DNA from: an uncultured Bacillota bacterium
GTDB taxonomy: Bacteria; Bacillota_I; Bacilli_A; RFN20; CAG-631
Direction of reading: 5' to 3'
Length of the DNA: 64,000 bases
Assembly: GCA_902491575.1 (NCBI GenBank)
Contig: CABUID010000008.1
Location: 15,645-79,644, forward strand
The notes under the pieces are model-generated. The model saw only the letters and a list, made by a program, of their open reading frames with translations, made no database searches and was not told the DNA's origin. Positions 39,734 through 49,400 of the stretch are shown in pieces (within the stretch, counting starts at the first letter, position 1; each line of letters starts with the position of its first letter). A program made the position numbers and the translations under genes.

Positions 39734-40399
39734 TCAAATACTTTCATTTTTTACCCATTGAATAGGCTCAATATTATTTTTAAGAAGAAAATCATTTGTT
39801 TTTGAAAATGGCTTTGAACCAAAAAATCCATTATAAGCTGACAAAGGAGATGGATGTGGAGAAGTTATAACCAGATGCTTTGAATTCGTTAAATATTGAG
39901 TTTTTGAAATTGCATTTCTTCCCCATAAGATGAAAACCATTGGTCTATCTTGTTGATTAAGTAATTTTATACAATTATCCGTAAATATTTCCCATCCGTG
40001 ATTAGAATGCGAATTAGCCATATGTTCCCTTACTGTTAATGATGTATTTAAGAGTAAAACTCCTTGCCTTGCAAGATAATCCAGATTCCCATCTTGATTT
40101 ACTTTTACATGCAAGTCATCTTCCATTTCTTTATAAATATTAATTAAAGATGGTGGTAATTTCTTACACAAAACGCTAAAAGCAAGTCCATGTGCTTGGT
40201 TGATTTCATGATAAGGATCTTGACCAAGTATAACCACTTTTGTTTTTTCTAATGGAGTGATAGATAAAGCGTGAAAAATATTTTTATATGGAGGAAAACA
40301 GCGATAATTTTTGTATTCATCTAATACAAATTCTTTTAACTTAATGTAATATTCTTTTTTAGATTCTTCTGCAATAAATTCTTTGTAACTTGTAACCAT
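39734..40399 (-). CDS. ung: Uracil-DNA glycosylase, family 1
   Basis: A 221-residue repair enzyme that removes uracil from DNA. The water-activating motif GQDPYH is at 59-64 (Asp61), NTSLTVREHMANSHSNHGWE follows, and the DNA-intercalation loop HPSPLSAYNGFFG lies near 185-197. All catalytic residues are present. The ribosome site is weak (AAGAAAG). Single gene. Confidence 0.97.
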   Translation of the reverse strand: MVTSYKEFIAEESKKEYYIKLKEFVLDEYKNYRCFPPYKNIFHALSITPLEKTKVVILGQDPYHEINQAHGLAFSVLCKKLPPSLINIYKEMEDDLHVKVNQDGNLDYLARQGVLLLNTSLTVREHMANSHSNHGWEIFTDNCIKLLNQQDRPMVFILWGRNAISKTQYLTNSKHLVITSPHPSPLSAYNGFFGSKPFSKTNDFLLKNNIEPIQWVKNESI

Positions 40400-41123
40400 A
40401 TCTTTCTTACTACCAACCTTTTATAGAATTGTTTAATACATTTATTAATATCATGTATTCTTAATATATTTTTATTTTAACACTTTTTACTTGTTTTGCA
40501 ATAATCTCATTATTATCTTTAGATAATTTTGTATTAAATTACTATACTTAAGAGATAATAAATCGACTGTTTTATTCCCTCTTATTTTTAATTTTCTTCC
40601 ATCTCATTGGATTTTTTCTTTTTTTGTCTCGCATCATATAACTTAACATTTACGAATATTTTCCTGATTATCCAATGTAGAAAGATTCTTGATTCTCTAG
40701 ATAAGTTCTACAAGAAAAATACAAGTATTTAAATCATATGGAATTCTTAGTTTGTTATATGTTATACTAGTCATGTAGCTTTAATCCTTCTTGATTGAGT
40801 TTAGTCGCTTACATTACAATAAATTGAAAACACTTTTTTAATTTATTTAGCTAAACTTAAAAAATAATATATAAGCAGTCATTCATTTTTGATATCATAG
40901 ATGATTTTATACTTATGAATTTAAGAAAAGTTGACAAAAAAAATACATCATTTTAAATCAACAATATTTAAGTAGAAACAGTGTGGCAAGTTATATAATC
41001 GATTGAATTATAACGATTGCTAATATTTACGTGAAGCTAGTAAAAAGTCATTAATTATTCGGACAAATCAATTATTTAATCTTAAATGCTAGTACAAAGA
41101 TATAACAAAAAAGGGAGAAATTT
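40400..41123. other. 720-base intergenic region
   Basis: No reading frame or RNA gene that I can support. TTGACA near 40931 and TATAAT at 40994-40999 occur but are not spaced as one promoter; the second could serve the ABC operon starting at 41124. The rest is A/T-rich without clear repeats. Confidence 0.4.
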
Positions 41124-41801
41124 ATGATTAAACTCAATAACATTTCAAAAAAATATGGAACAAAAAAAATATTAAATAACATTCATACTTCATTTGATAA
41201 AGGGCATTGCTATGGCTTATTAGGGCTAAATGGTGCTGGTAAATCAACCTTAATGAAAATCATTTGTAATGTTATAACCAATTATGATGGTACTGTAGAA
41301 TTTTCGGATATATCGGAGAAAAATATTGGATTTATGTTGGAAGGACCAAGCTTTTACAATGAATTAACTGGTAAACAAAATCTAGAAGTACTTTCCATAT
41401 TATTTTCAAACATAAAAAGAAATAGAGTTGAAGATGTTTTGAATTTAGTTGGGTTAGAAAAAAATAAAAATGTTAAATATAAAAATTATTCATTAGGAAT
41501 GAAACAACGGTTGTATTTTGCATATGCAATCATTAACGAGCCAAAGGTTTTAATATTAGACGAACCTTTTAATGGTATTGATCCCATTACCTCACATTTG
41601 TTTAAAAGACTTATAAAAGATTTTATAAATAATGATTGTATTGTTCTTATTTCAAGCCATGTAATAAATGATCTAAAAGAAATTTGTGATCATGTCATAA
41701 TGATTAATGACGGAATGATTGTATATGACGATAAAATTAATAGTAACGATGATATTGAGTCTTTATTTGTTTCTTTGGTAGGAAATAGCGATGAACAATA
41801 A
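41124..41801 (+). CDS. ABC transporter ATPase, bacteriocin-immunity type
   Basis: A 225-residue ATPase with Walker A GLNGAGKS (34-41), variant signature SLGMKQ (123-128), and Walker B LILDEPFNGIDP. The SLGMKQR form and short length resemble LanF/BcrA-like ATPases that drive ABC-2 exporters for lantibiotic or bacitracin immunity. Two ABC-2-like membrane proteins follow directly, the first overlapping by 11 bases. AAGGGAGAAA precedes the start. No peptide precursor or modification enzyme is nearby. Confidence 0.88.
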   Translation: MIKLNNISKKYGTKKILNNIHTSFDKGHCYGLLGLNGAGKSTLMKIICNVITNYDGTVEFSDISEKNIGFMLEGPSFYNELTGKQNLEVLSILFSNIKRNRVEDVLNLVGLEKNKNVKYKNYSLGMKQRLYFAYAIINEPKVLILDEPFNGIDPITSHLFKRLIKDFINNDCIVLISSHVINDLKEICDHVIMINDGMIVYDDKINSNDDIESLFVSLVGNSDEQ

Positions 41802-42798
41802 TATTAATCAAATTTTTCATTTTGAAAAAAGAAAACTATTGATCAATAAACCATTAAGTATTTCATTTATTTGTGTCTTGTTACTAACAATACTAATAGC
41901 CATTTTTTCTTATTTACTGCATGAAACAAACATAGCCAATGAAGTTAACAATTTACAAAAAGAGCAAATTTTATCTTCTTATAATGAAGAAATTCTTGAA
42001 TTAAATCAATTATTAAATTCACCATTCATTATAGATGGTGAAAAGAAAATATACATAGACAGAATAAATAAATTAGAATTTTATTTAAGTAATAACATTA
42101 TCGAAAATGAATGTATAGAATATGAATCAAATAGTTTCTTTAAAAATAGTAATTCTTTATGTACGAGTTATATGTTTTTTGTATTTACTGCAATGTATAT
42201 TCCATTAATTCTAATTTCGTTATGGATATCCATTTATATCTTCAATGATGTTTCAAATGGGATGATAAAAAATATTGTAGCAAGTGGTATTGAAAAAAAA
42301 TATATTTACAAAGGGAAACTAATATTTCAATTATTTCTTAATCTAATCATCGTTTCTATTGTTTTTGTTATAACGTTTTTAATTGGTGTCTTTGAAATTG
42401 ATACAAATTTGATACTTAAAATAAAAGAAAACTATTTTTTGATAAATGCTTGTATCTTTTATATTATACAAATTATTGGTGAATTTATGGTTTTATGTGT
42501 TTGCTCAATATTCTTTGATTTACTAATCATTTTATTTAAAAATATTTTATATTCAGTTTCATTTATCGTAGCATTAATGTGTTTTGGATTTGTATTCAGC
42601 TTATTTATTCAAAAATATATAGATATCCATTCACTGACTGGGATTTATTCGGTTGATCAATTTTTACCAATAATAAATATTAAATATTATTTTGAATACA
42701 TACAACCATTTAGTATAGTAATATTTATGACTTATATCATTTTATCCATATTAGCATTAAAATTAAACGAATTTTTATTTCAAAAAAGTTTTTCATAA
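41791..42798 (+). CDS. ABC-2-type permease subunit, first
   Basis: A 335-residue membrane protein: one N-terminal helix (about 25-47), an extracytoplasmic stretch of roughly 90 residues, then about five more helices (from about 130 to the end). This is the usual layout of ABC-2 permeases that work with LanF/BcrA-type ATPases. It overlaps the ATPase gene and is followed after 13 bases by a second, diverged permease, suggesting a heterodimeric channel. Confidence 0.8.
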   Translation: MNNNINQIFHFEKRKLLINKPLSISFICVLLLTILIAIFSYLLHETNIANEVNNLQKEQILSSYNEEILELNQLLNSPFIIDGEKKIYIDRINKLEFYLSNNIIENECIEYESNSFFKNSNSLCTSYMFFVFTAMYIPLILISLWISIYIFNDVSNGMIKNIVASGIEKKYIYKGKLIFQLFLNLIIVSIVFVITFLIGVFEIDTNLILKIKENYFLINACIFYIIQIIGEFMVLCVCSIFFDLLIILFKNILYSVSFIVALMCFGFVFSLFIQKYIDIHSLTGIYSVDQFLPIINIKYYFEYIQPFSIVIFMTYIILSILALKLNEFLFQKSFS

Positions 42799-42811
42799 GG
42801 AGTAATTTATT

Positions 42812-43825
42812 ATGTTAATAAAAGCACTGCATTTTGAATTCAAAAGAATATTATGTAACAAAAAAAATATATTCTATTTTCTTTTAATTGTTCTATTATT
42901 TTCTTTATTTTGTTTTTTGTATAAAAATATAATATCTTTGACAAACTACGCAATTGATTATGATCAATTACGGGAAAGTAATATTATAATGAGAGATGAT
43001 TATAAATTTCAATATGAAATTGCCTATGGATTAATTGATAGACCTGAAAATATTGTACTACCTCCAAATATTTTTTCTATGAAAGAAGAACTTAAATATC
43101 AGTTTTTAAAGTATGATTATTTTGTCAATACAAACACTTCTGTTTTTAATTATATAAATTTAAATAATCCATTAAGTTCTGGACCTGGATTAGAAGGAGG
43201 AGTTTTTATTTATCAAATGGCTACAGTATTACCCATATTTTTATTTTTGATTTCCATTTTTATATCCAATTTTTATATTTTTAAAGATGCAGATTCTAAA
43301 AACAAATTATTTGTACAAGGAAATGTCTCCCTTAAAAGTATCTATTTTGCAAAATTAATTTTAGCTCTTATGTTTGTTTTATTCATTTCATTCATTTATT
43401 GTATTGTTGTTTTATTGTGTGTTGGTAAAGAAAATTATTATATTTTAGTTATAAATGATGTTGCTAACAAAATGAATATAAAAAATTTTTTATTCATAAA
43501 ATTAATAATTTCTTTATCCAATAGTTTATTATTAATTTCAGTTTGTTCAACATTATATTATTTTGTGAAAAAGCCATTATATAATTCTCTTATTTCATTT
43601 TCTATTTTAGCTATCAACTATATTGTATATTTTTTTAGTATAAATTTTGTTGGAAATGATAGAAAAGCTGAAATTATAAAAGTATATTTTCCATTTGTTA
43701 ATTCGCACTTATTCGATTATACACTAAGTGATAAACGTTTATGGGGAATAATCATTTTCAATACAATCATAATGGTATTAATGATTTTTATATATAATAG
43801 AAATTTGAAAATAAAATATAATTAA
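42812..43825 (+). CDS. ABC-2-type permease subunit, second
   Basis: A 337-residue protein with the same layout as the preceding one: N-terminal helix near 18-38, an outside loop of about 100 residues, then five helices. AAGGAGTAATT precedes the start. Together with the two upstream genes it would form an exporter of antimicrobial peptides or similar compounds. The 215 bases after it hold no recognisable gene. Confidence 0.78.
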   Translation: MLIKALHFEFKRILCNKKNIFYFLLIVLLFSLFCFLYKNIISLTNYAIDYDQLRESNIIMRDDYKFQYEIAYGLIDRPENIVLPPNIFSMKEELKYQFLKYDYFVNTNTSVFNYINLNNPLSSGPGLEGGVFIYQMATVLPIFLFLISIFISNFYIFKDADSKNKLFVQGNVSLKSIYFAKLILALMFVLFISFIYCIVVLLCVGKENYYILVINDVANKMNIKNFLFIKLIISLSNSLLLISVCSTLYYFVKKPLYNSLISFSILAINYIVYFFSINFVGNDRKAEIIKVYFPFVNSHLFDYTLSDKRLWGIIIFNTIIMVLMIFIYNRNLKIKYN

Positions 43826-44042
43826 AACATTATTGGTAAGTTAATAGTCCTAACTAAATTTAAAACGGATGATGTTGAAATGAATCAAACTCATTTTGAT
43901 TTTTTTATAATTGAAGTATATTCAAATACATTAGTTGAAGCAATTAACAATGTTACGAGATTTATGATATTTATGAAGTGCTCAAACTTATACTTTTATT
44001 ATCAATAATTATCCATTTTCTTTTTATTAAAAAAGTAAAAAA

Positions 44043-44096
44043 ATAGCCCTTCAATTAGGGCTTATAAGGCTGAATAGCCTTTTCATATGCTTTACA
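44043..44096 (-). terminator. tRNA-Val trailer and terminator
   Basis: Leftward after the CCA: a conserved trailer (TGTAAAGCATATGAAAAGG), a small AAGGCT/AGCCTT hairpin, then AGCCCT/AGGGCT followed by T residues. The same trailer sequence follows tRNA-Ser at 52033. Confidence 0.75.
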
Positions 44097-44172
44097 TGGT
44101 GGAATCAAAGGGACTCGAACCCATGACAACCTGCACGTCAAGCAGGTGCTCTGCCAGCTGAGCTATGATTCC
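44097..44172 (-). tRNA. tRNA-Val (GAC)
   Basis: Acceptor GGAATCA pairs with TGATTCC, the anticodon loop TTGACGT between CCTGC and GCAGG gives GAC, the T-loop is TTCGAGT, and CCA is encoded. An extended -10 (TGCTATAAT, 44190-44182) precedes it. 76 nt. Confidence 0.95.
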
Positions 44173-44237
44173 ATTTTTTATATTATAGCATATTTTCTTT
44201 CATTAGTATACTTTTCTTAAATTTATTTATTCATACC

Positions 44238-44273
44238 AAAAAAAGAAACCATTTTACATATGATTTCTTTTTA
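44238..44273 (-). terminator. Terminator of the C-N hydrolase gene
   Basis: AAAGAAAcCAT and ATGaTTTCTTT arms; the A-run on the plus strand gives T residues for leftward transcripts. Confidence 0.55.
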
Positions 44274-44325
44274 CTTATTTTCTATAACGGCATTTTTTAA
44301 ATAAACAAAGATTTAATTTTATTTT

Positions 44326-45300
44326 TTAGTTTTGTATTTTGATTTGCTCCTTTTTAATTAACGAATAACAAATCAGTTGAGAACCATCTAAATTTTCATT
44401 ATGCATATTAATAGCAGTAATCTGATGATTTTCATAAGTCGTATAATAATATATTCCCTGGTCTGTATTACAACAAGAAGAGTAAAGGGTTATTTCATAA
44501 TTTTCATCACCTAAATCACAACACCCTTTGGGTTGTTCAACAGAATTTAAAATATGAAAAAACTGATTCACGCTTTCTTGTTCATTGCATTCTGAAATGG
44601 AGTTTATTTTTACAAAGGAAGAACGAATAAATCTCGATTGAGATGAAAAATCTCCTGGTAATCCTATTGCTCCCATTCCTAAACTATATTGATTTAAATC
44701 TAATTTTTTTGAAAAATTATTTTTTGGTGGTTTTGCTGATAAATTCATATAGTTATTTAAAGAAAATAACTGAAAATCAAAAGGAGGATTATTTGTTAAA
44801 ACTCCAATTGGATTGTCATATATCTTAATTCCATCTCTCATTGATTCGACCACAACTGCTTTATTTTTATCTGCTACCATCCAATGTAATTTTGCAATGG
44901 GTAATTTATCATTAAAAGGAGCATTTAAAAAATTCATTTTTTGAATCAATTCAATAGCTTCATTTACTGAAGTACATTGACATAAAATCCATTGAATAAA
45001 CTCGTATTGTGTTATATTTATTTTATCTTTATTCTTTTGCTGGTAAAAAGCATTATCAACAAAATTTAATCCTGCCATAGCTAATCCTTTTTCATTTATG
45101 GCATCATAATATAGAGGATAATTATCTTCTACGTGCGCCATTCCAATAATTGCAAAATGGGAAGTAATAGTTTCTATTTCTTTGAAATGAAAAGGATAAT
45201 TTCTTGGTGTTATCACTACTTGCTCGTTGTAAGAACAAGAATTATCTAAAGTTCTTCCAAAATAAAAATGATTTGTTTTATAAGTAATAGCTGTACACAT
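44326..45300 (-). CDS. Choloylglycine hydrolase family (bile salt hydrolase / penicillin V acylase)
   Basis: A 324-residue Ntn-hydrolase that becomes active when Met1 is removed to expose Cys2. The catalytic set is present: Cys2, Arg16 and Asp19 (FGRTLD), Asn79 (GLNF), Asn170 (VLTNNP) and Arg223 (SRFIR), in the order known for bile salt hydrolases. No signal peptide, so intracellular. It may deconjugate bile salts, which would fit a gut habitat; penicillin V acylase or N-acyl-homoserine-lactone acylase activity cannot be excluded. Confidence 0.9.
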   Translation of the reverse strand: MCTAITYKTNHFYFGRTLDNSCSYNEQVVITPRNYPFHFKEIETITSHFAIIGMAHVEDNYPLYYDAINEKGLAMAGLNFVDNAFYQQKNKDKINITQYEFIQWILCQCTSVNEAIELIQKMNFLNAPFNDKLPIAKLHWMVADKNKAVVVESMRDGIKIYDNPIGVLTNNPPFDFQLFSLNNYMNLSAKPPKNNFSKKLDLNQYSLGMGAIGLPGDFSSQSRFIRSSFVKINSISECNEQESVNQFFHILNSVEQPKGCCDLGDENYEITLYSSCCNTDQGIYYYTTYENHQITAINMHNENLDGSQLICYSLIKKEQIKIQN

Positions 45301-45387
45301 ATTAAAGGCTCCTTTTCATCTAAAATAAATTTTTTCATAATAAAATTTCTATGATTATTGTTCCCTCTTTTTTATTTTGTAAACTTA

Positions 45388-45437
45388 AAAAAATAAAGAT
45401 AGAATTCTTGTTAATGATTACAAATTTAAATTCTATC
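45388..45437 (-). terminator. Terminator of the transglutaminase-like gene
   Basis: GATAGAATT and AATTCTATC arms, overlapping the stop codon, with a T-run in leftward reading. Confidence 0.6.
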
Positions 45438-46380
45438 AAATTAAACCTATTACTTTATTGATCTCTTCTGCTAATAATTGCTTAAAAAATGAATTTATCG
45501 GAGATTTTTCAATTGCATTTTTTCCTATAATCCATTCATACGTAGTAGGTATATTTTGGGGTAAAAGCATATATAAGTTTTCACTTTCACGTACAGTGTA
45601 TTTTGTGCAATATACCATATAAACCATGTTTTTAACAATATAAAGAAAATCATCTATATGTTTTTCTTTCAATTTTTGTAAATTATTTGTTTTTTCGCCA
45701 ACGATTACTGGTGTGCAAAAATCATGCATCATAACTTTATTTCGGATTTCAAGAATAGATAATGGTCTATTATTTTCATCTACCCAATACTCATTATTGG
45801 TTATATCTACCATGATCCATTTATTTAAAGTACAATCCCAAATTTCATTAACAACATGACAATCATTATCATAATAAGAATAAGGATTAATCCAAACTTT
45901 TCGAGCATTGATACCTATTGATAAACACATTTCATTAAGAATCTGCGCTTTATTTCTACAATTTATACCATGATTTTTATTATCTAAACTATATTCTAAT
46001 AAGTCTAATGCGCTGATTAAAATATGATTATCGTAATCACTTTTGTGTGTTAAGCGTGAAGCATATTCATTCATTAAACGTATAGTTTTTTCAAATTCCG
46101 TTCCATTTTTTGCTATATTTTCCAATTTATATTTACTCTTTAATAACTCATAATTTTCATGTGAAAAATCATATTGAATTTCATATTCTTCTCCATCATG
46201 AAATTCTAAATTATTTCGGAGAATACCCGATTCCATATTATAAATTTCTTCTATATTTTGCAAATAACTAACTCCTTGTATATAACAAATACCAAAATAA
46301 ATATTCACACTTATACTAAGAAGTAAAAGAATACTACTCATAATTAAAAACATTCTATATATTTTTCTTTGCTTTTTCAT
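45436..46380 (-). CDS. Membrane-anchored transglutaminase-like protein
   Basis: A 314-residue protein with an N-terminal membrane helix (about 7-32) and an outside domain holding a transglutaminase/protease-like triad: Cys141 in GINCRNKA, His175 in DCHVVNEIWD and Asp192 in MVDITN. Such domains cleave or cross-link peptides, often at the cell surface. I start at 46380, where AAAGGAG precedes by nine bases; an ATG 14 codons earlier lacks a site. A long unrecognised C-terminal part follows the triad. Confidence 0.75.
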   Translation of the reverse strand: MKKQRKIYRMFLIMSSILLLLSISVNIYFGICYIQGVSYLQNIEEIYNMESGILRNNLEFHDGEEYEIQYDFSHENYELLKSKYKLENIAKNGTEFEKTIRLMNEYASRLTHKSDYDNHILISALDLLEYSLDNKNHGINCRNKAQILNEMCLSIGINARKVWINPYSYYDNDCHVVNEIWDCTLNKWIMVDITNNEYWVDENNRPLSILEIRNKVMMHDFCTPVIVGEKTNNLQKLKEKHIDDFLYIVKNMVYMVYCTKYTVRESENLYMLLPQNIPTTYEWIIGKNAIEKSPINSFFKQLLAEEINKVIGLI

Positions 46381-47140
46381 TACATTTTTCTCCTTTGTTT
46401 TTGTCATTTTGTGAAAATTCAAAAATCGCTTTTCTATTAAACAACTTTTAACATTTTATAATGAAATTAAATTCATTAAATCCAGCTAAAACATTAAAAA
46501 TTATGCTACTTAAAAATTAAAAATAAAAGTTTAATATTTATAAGCCGCTTTTATAAATTCACTCCTTAAAAATAGTTAAACATAATTTATTATACTTAAA
46601 ATTGTTTTTGAGTCAATAAAACAAAATGAATCTATAAATTCATTGATTTTTACTTTTCTTAACTACTTCTTTTTCCTTCCTAATGAAGTATTTTGATTAC
46701 AAATTTTCAAGGGATTTTAATCTATCTTCCATACTACTAAAAATTTCAACACTATTTTAGAAGAACAAAATTGAAAAAAGTTAAAAGTTTGCTTTGAACG
46801 CAAGAAAAAGTGAAACCACCTATTAAGGAAACCAAAATTGCATGAAGAACTTATATTTTTTATCATTTTTTCTTTCTTATAAAAGTTTAAAGATCTTCAT
46901 CATATTTTTTATTATATAAATTTATAAAAATATAATACATTACTTCTTTTAGAAATTTTGCAACAATAATATCTTTTATATTATCTATTTTAACTGACTC
47001 ATTTAGATCTTTGTTTTTTCTGCAAACGGGCTGTAAAAAATAGTTTTCCGCTTTTTAATGAATTTAACAACTTATTAGTACTTAAAAGAAAGATTGATGA
47101 TTATATTTTCTTTTATAATAACTTCGGATTGCAAAGTAAA
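46381..47140. other. AT-rich intergenic region with a gene scrap
   Basis: Mostly featureless. On the minus strand about 45 codons (near 47020-46888) read KDLNESVKIDNIKDIIVAKF and end YNKKYDEDL; there is no start or ribosome site, so it may be the tail of a lost gene. No other signal seen. Confidence 0.35.
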
Positions 47141-47187
47141 CTAAAAGGAATGTCACCTGTTAAACATAGATGTCATTCCTATTTTAG
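47141..47187 (-). terminator. Hairpin after the subtilase relic
   Basis: CTAAAA(TA)GGAATG and CATTCCTTTTAG arms in leftward reading, followed by a T-rich stretch. Confidence 0.5.
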
Positions 47188-47189
47188 TT

Positions 47190-48111
47190 TTCTAGCAATA
47201 TTATCATAGTTCTGCCACCACTATAATTTATAATATCTATAGAAACGTCTCACTACCAATCAGAATAATATGTATTCCAATAAGACACTTGAAGAGAAAC
47301 TAATTCAACATTCCATGCTACTCTTGCTATACCATTAGGATTTGTACCTGTTGCTCCAATAGTTCCACTTACATGGGTTCCATGGCCATCAAGATCTATT
47401 CTTAAAGGACCAGGAATATTGTTTCCCTCATCTATCATATTTACCATCACTAGATATATTACCTATTATATCATTATGATTAAACTTCCTGAATCTATAA
47501 CACCAACTCTAATATTACCATTTCTCGTAGTGAAATCCCAAGCTTGTTCTGCCTGAATTCTTACAGAATCATGTAATTCCCACAAACTTGGATATCTATG
47601 AATTTCAGAAGAAGGAGTACTTGCTGAAACTGATTGTTTCTCAGCTGATTCTATATGATTAAGACCAACCCAGAATATTTCATCCATATCTTCTAATTGT
47701 TTTATAGCATCCAAAACACTTTGCTTAGAATGAATTGGTAATTTTATTTGTAAAATTTGTGTAAATTCATCTAAATTAATATTTGTATTTTTTGTTACAC
47801 CACCTAGAACATATGTAAGATCAACAATTGATTCTTTTAGAAAATCCCCCAAAAAAATCCATACTATACTCTTTGTTAACTTCACTAATACTTTTGTTCA
47901 TAACAACTAATACACTCGCACCATCAAAATCTTCATCCAAAGAAACGTTTGTATATATCTTCTCGTTGCTATTATTTAAATCAGATAGTGTGGCAGCATT
48001 TAAAACAATACTAGTATTGGAAAATATTAAGCATACAAAAAATATGAATATTACAATTAAAATCTTATTAATAATTCTTTTTATTCGTATAAGTATTCTC
48101 CTATTCATCAA
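47190..48111 (-). pseudogene. Secreted subtilisin-like protease, frameshifted and truncated
   Basis: Reading leftward from 48111: a signal peptide, a propeptide-like part (DFDGASVLVVMNKSISEVNK), a frameshift at the C/A tract near 47850, then DLTYVLGGVTKN and the active-site region VGVIDSG. Further shifts lie near 47470 and 47440, between which FNHNDIIGNISSDGKYDR is still readable. Then DGHGTHVSGTIGATGTNPNG with the catalytic His, and after a stop IINYSGG. The domain with the catalytic Ser is missing. The start overlaps the lipoprotein gene by 11 bases, so the two were one operon. Confidence 0.8.
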
Positions 48112-48757
48112 CCCAAACTAAAAATGAAGGTCCACTATATTGAAATATGACATCATTAATTTTTAATTCCTCAATAACTTCTGGATAATCGTTATATGTA
48201 TCACTTAATCTAATGACATATGAATTATTGTAATTACCATAATATCCATAGATAGATATATCCTCTAACAATGCTTCATTATTAGTTTCTTTTAAACCTA
48301 CTAGCCTATCATTTAAAATTTTTAATTCTATTTTTTTGTCTAGTGTTAATTTTTTATTAGAATTTGTATAATTATTATAAATATCCTTTATATCATCATC
48401 GCTAATATAATTTTTATCATACGCTTCTTTTAATGTATACATTTTACCTAAGGTCTCAGTTCCATTATAATCACATACCATAAATAAAACATCTTCATTC
48501 AAACTCTCATTATCATATTTCTTTTCAAAATTCTCACCATATAAAACAATCGCATCATTCTTATTTGAAACAAAGCTAAGTTCGGAAAGATTAAACTGAG
48601 AACCTTTCATAATCTCCATATTATATATATTATCTTTATATATAATTTTTACATTGATTTTTTCACTTTCTACATTAGAACATCCAACCACTCCAACGAG
48701 GCTAAAGAGAATCACACCTAACATTAAAAACAATTTTGTAAATTTCCTTTTTAGCAT
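48101..48757 (-). CDS. Lipoprotein of unknown function, first
   Basis: A 218-residue secreted lipoprotein: basic N-terminus, hydrophobic helix and lipobox LVGVVGC with Cys26. The mature part is charged and I do not recognise it. Its signal peptide is nearly identical to that of the lipoprotein at 50805, the rest is unrelated. It lies upstream of the subtilase relic and behind a candidate attenuator, suggesting regulated expression with a secreted protease. AAGGAGGAAATC precedes the start. Confidence 0.75.
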   Translation of the reverse strand: MLKRKFTKLFLMLGVILFSLVGVVGCSNVESEKINVKIIYKDNIYNMEIMKGSQFNLSELSFVSNKNDAIVLYGENFEKKYDNESLNEDVLFMVCDYNGTETLGKMYTLKEAYDKNYISDDDIKDIYNNYTNSNKKLTLDKKIELKILNDRLVGLKETNNEALLEDISIYGYYGNYNNSYVIRLSDTYNDYPEVIEELKINDVIFQYSGPSFLVWVDE

Positions 48758-49115
48758 TATGATTTCCTCCTTGTTTCATTCTATACTTTTATAAGCAAAA
48801 AACTCCCTATAGTATTACCTAAAGAGAGTAGTATCATTATTTATGTTAAATCCTTAGGTAATTGTTACAACTATCTAGGGTTCTTTTACTTACAAATGTA
48901 TTTTATCATAAAATATTTTTGTACACAATCTATATAATAATTTTTATTATTTTCTTATTAATCTCAACTTTTTATATTGAATTAACATCTTCTTTACCAT
49001 CTAATAAAAATTTGTCCTAAAAATACCTTTCGCCTGACAGTATAGGCTTTCGCTTGATAGTAGGGGCTTTAGCCTGACTGTTGATTTTAATTGAATAAAA
49101 TTGTCTTAAAAACGA
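48680..49115 (-). repeat. Duplicated segment, copy 1 (signal peptide code plus upstream DNA)
   Basis: Closely matches 51160-51570. It covers the first about 26 codons of the lipoprotein gene, the leader, the promoter and about 150 bases beyond. At its far end three 20-base tandem repeats (49027-49046, 49047-49066, 49067-49086; unit CTTTCGCCTGACAGTATAGG and variants) stand where copy 2 has two. Confidence 0.85.
48796..48928 (-). promoter_or_regulatory. Promoter and candidate transcription attenuator, copy 1
   Basis: Leftward: TTGTGT (48928-48923), 17 bases, TAAAAT (48905-48900). The transcript then offers hairpin 1 (CCCTAG...CTAAGG, 48880-48852) and a terminator (ACTCTCTTTAG with CTATAGGGAGT, 48829-48801, then T residues). 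TTACCTAA in hairpin 1 is complementary to TTAGGTAA in the terminator, giving an alternative antiterminator. The lipoprotein start is about 40 bases beyond. What the leader senses is unknown. Confidence 0.65.
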
Positions 49116-49140
49116 CATTTATGTTAATCATGATGAAGTT

Positions 49141-49279
49141 ATTTTTTGTTCTAGTTTGAATTCGAAATGTCAAAAATAAGGCGAAAATTTCTAAAAATCA
49201 CTATAATTGCAAAGAAAAAAGGTTTGACACTTGAAAAACTGCTTTGGTTTTATTGTATCAAACCTATATGTTTTTAATG
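49141..49279 (-). repeat. Dispersed repeat, copy C
   Basis: In leftward reading CATTAAAAACATATAGGTTT, a hairpin with T-run, TAGTGATTTTTAG, then GAATTCAAACTAGAACAAAA: the same element as at 18176 and 22546, in opposite orientation. Confidence 0.7.
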
Positions 49280-49350
49280 TATAAGGCATACGAAATGGCT
49301 ATTTTGTAATTTGATAAGATAAATTATTTTTGTTCGTTTTAATTGCCTAA

Positions 49351-49391
49351 TAAAAAGATATAGAAACTCTTTTTGAACTTCCATATCTTTC
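49351..49391 (-). terminator. Terminator after the metalloprotease relic
   Basis: AAAGATAT and ATATCTTT arms with T residues in leftward reading. Confidence 0.5.
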
Positions 49392-49400
49392 ATTTTATTT

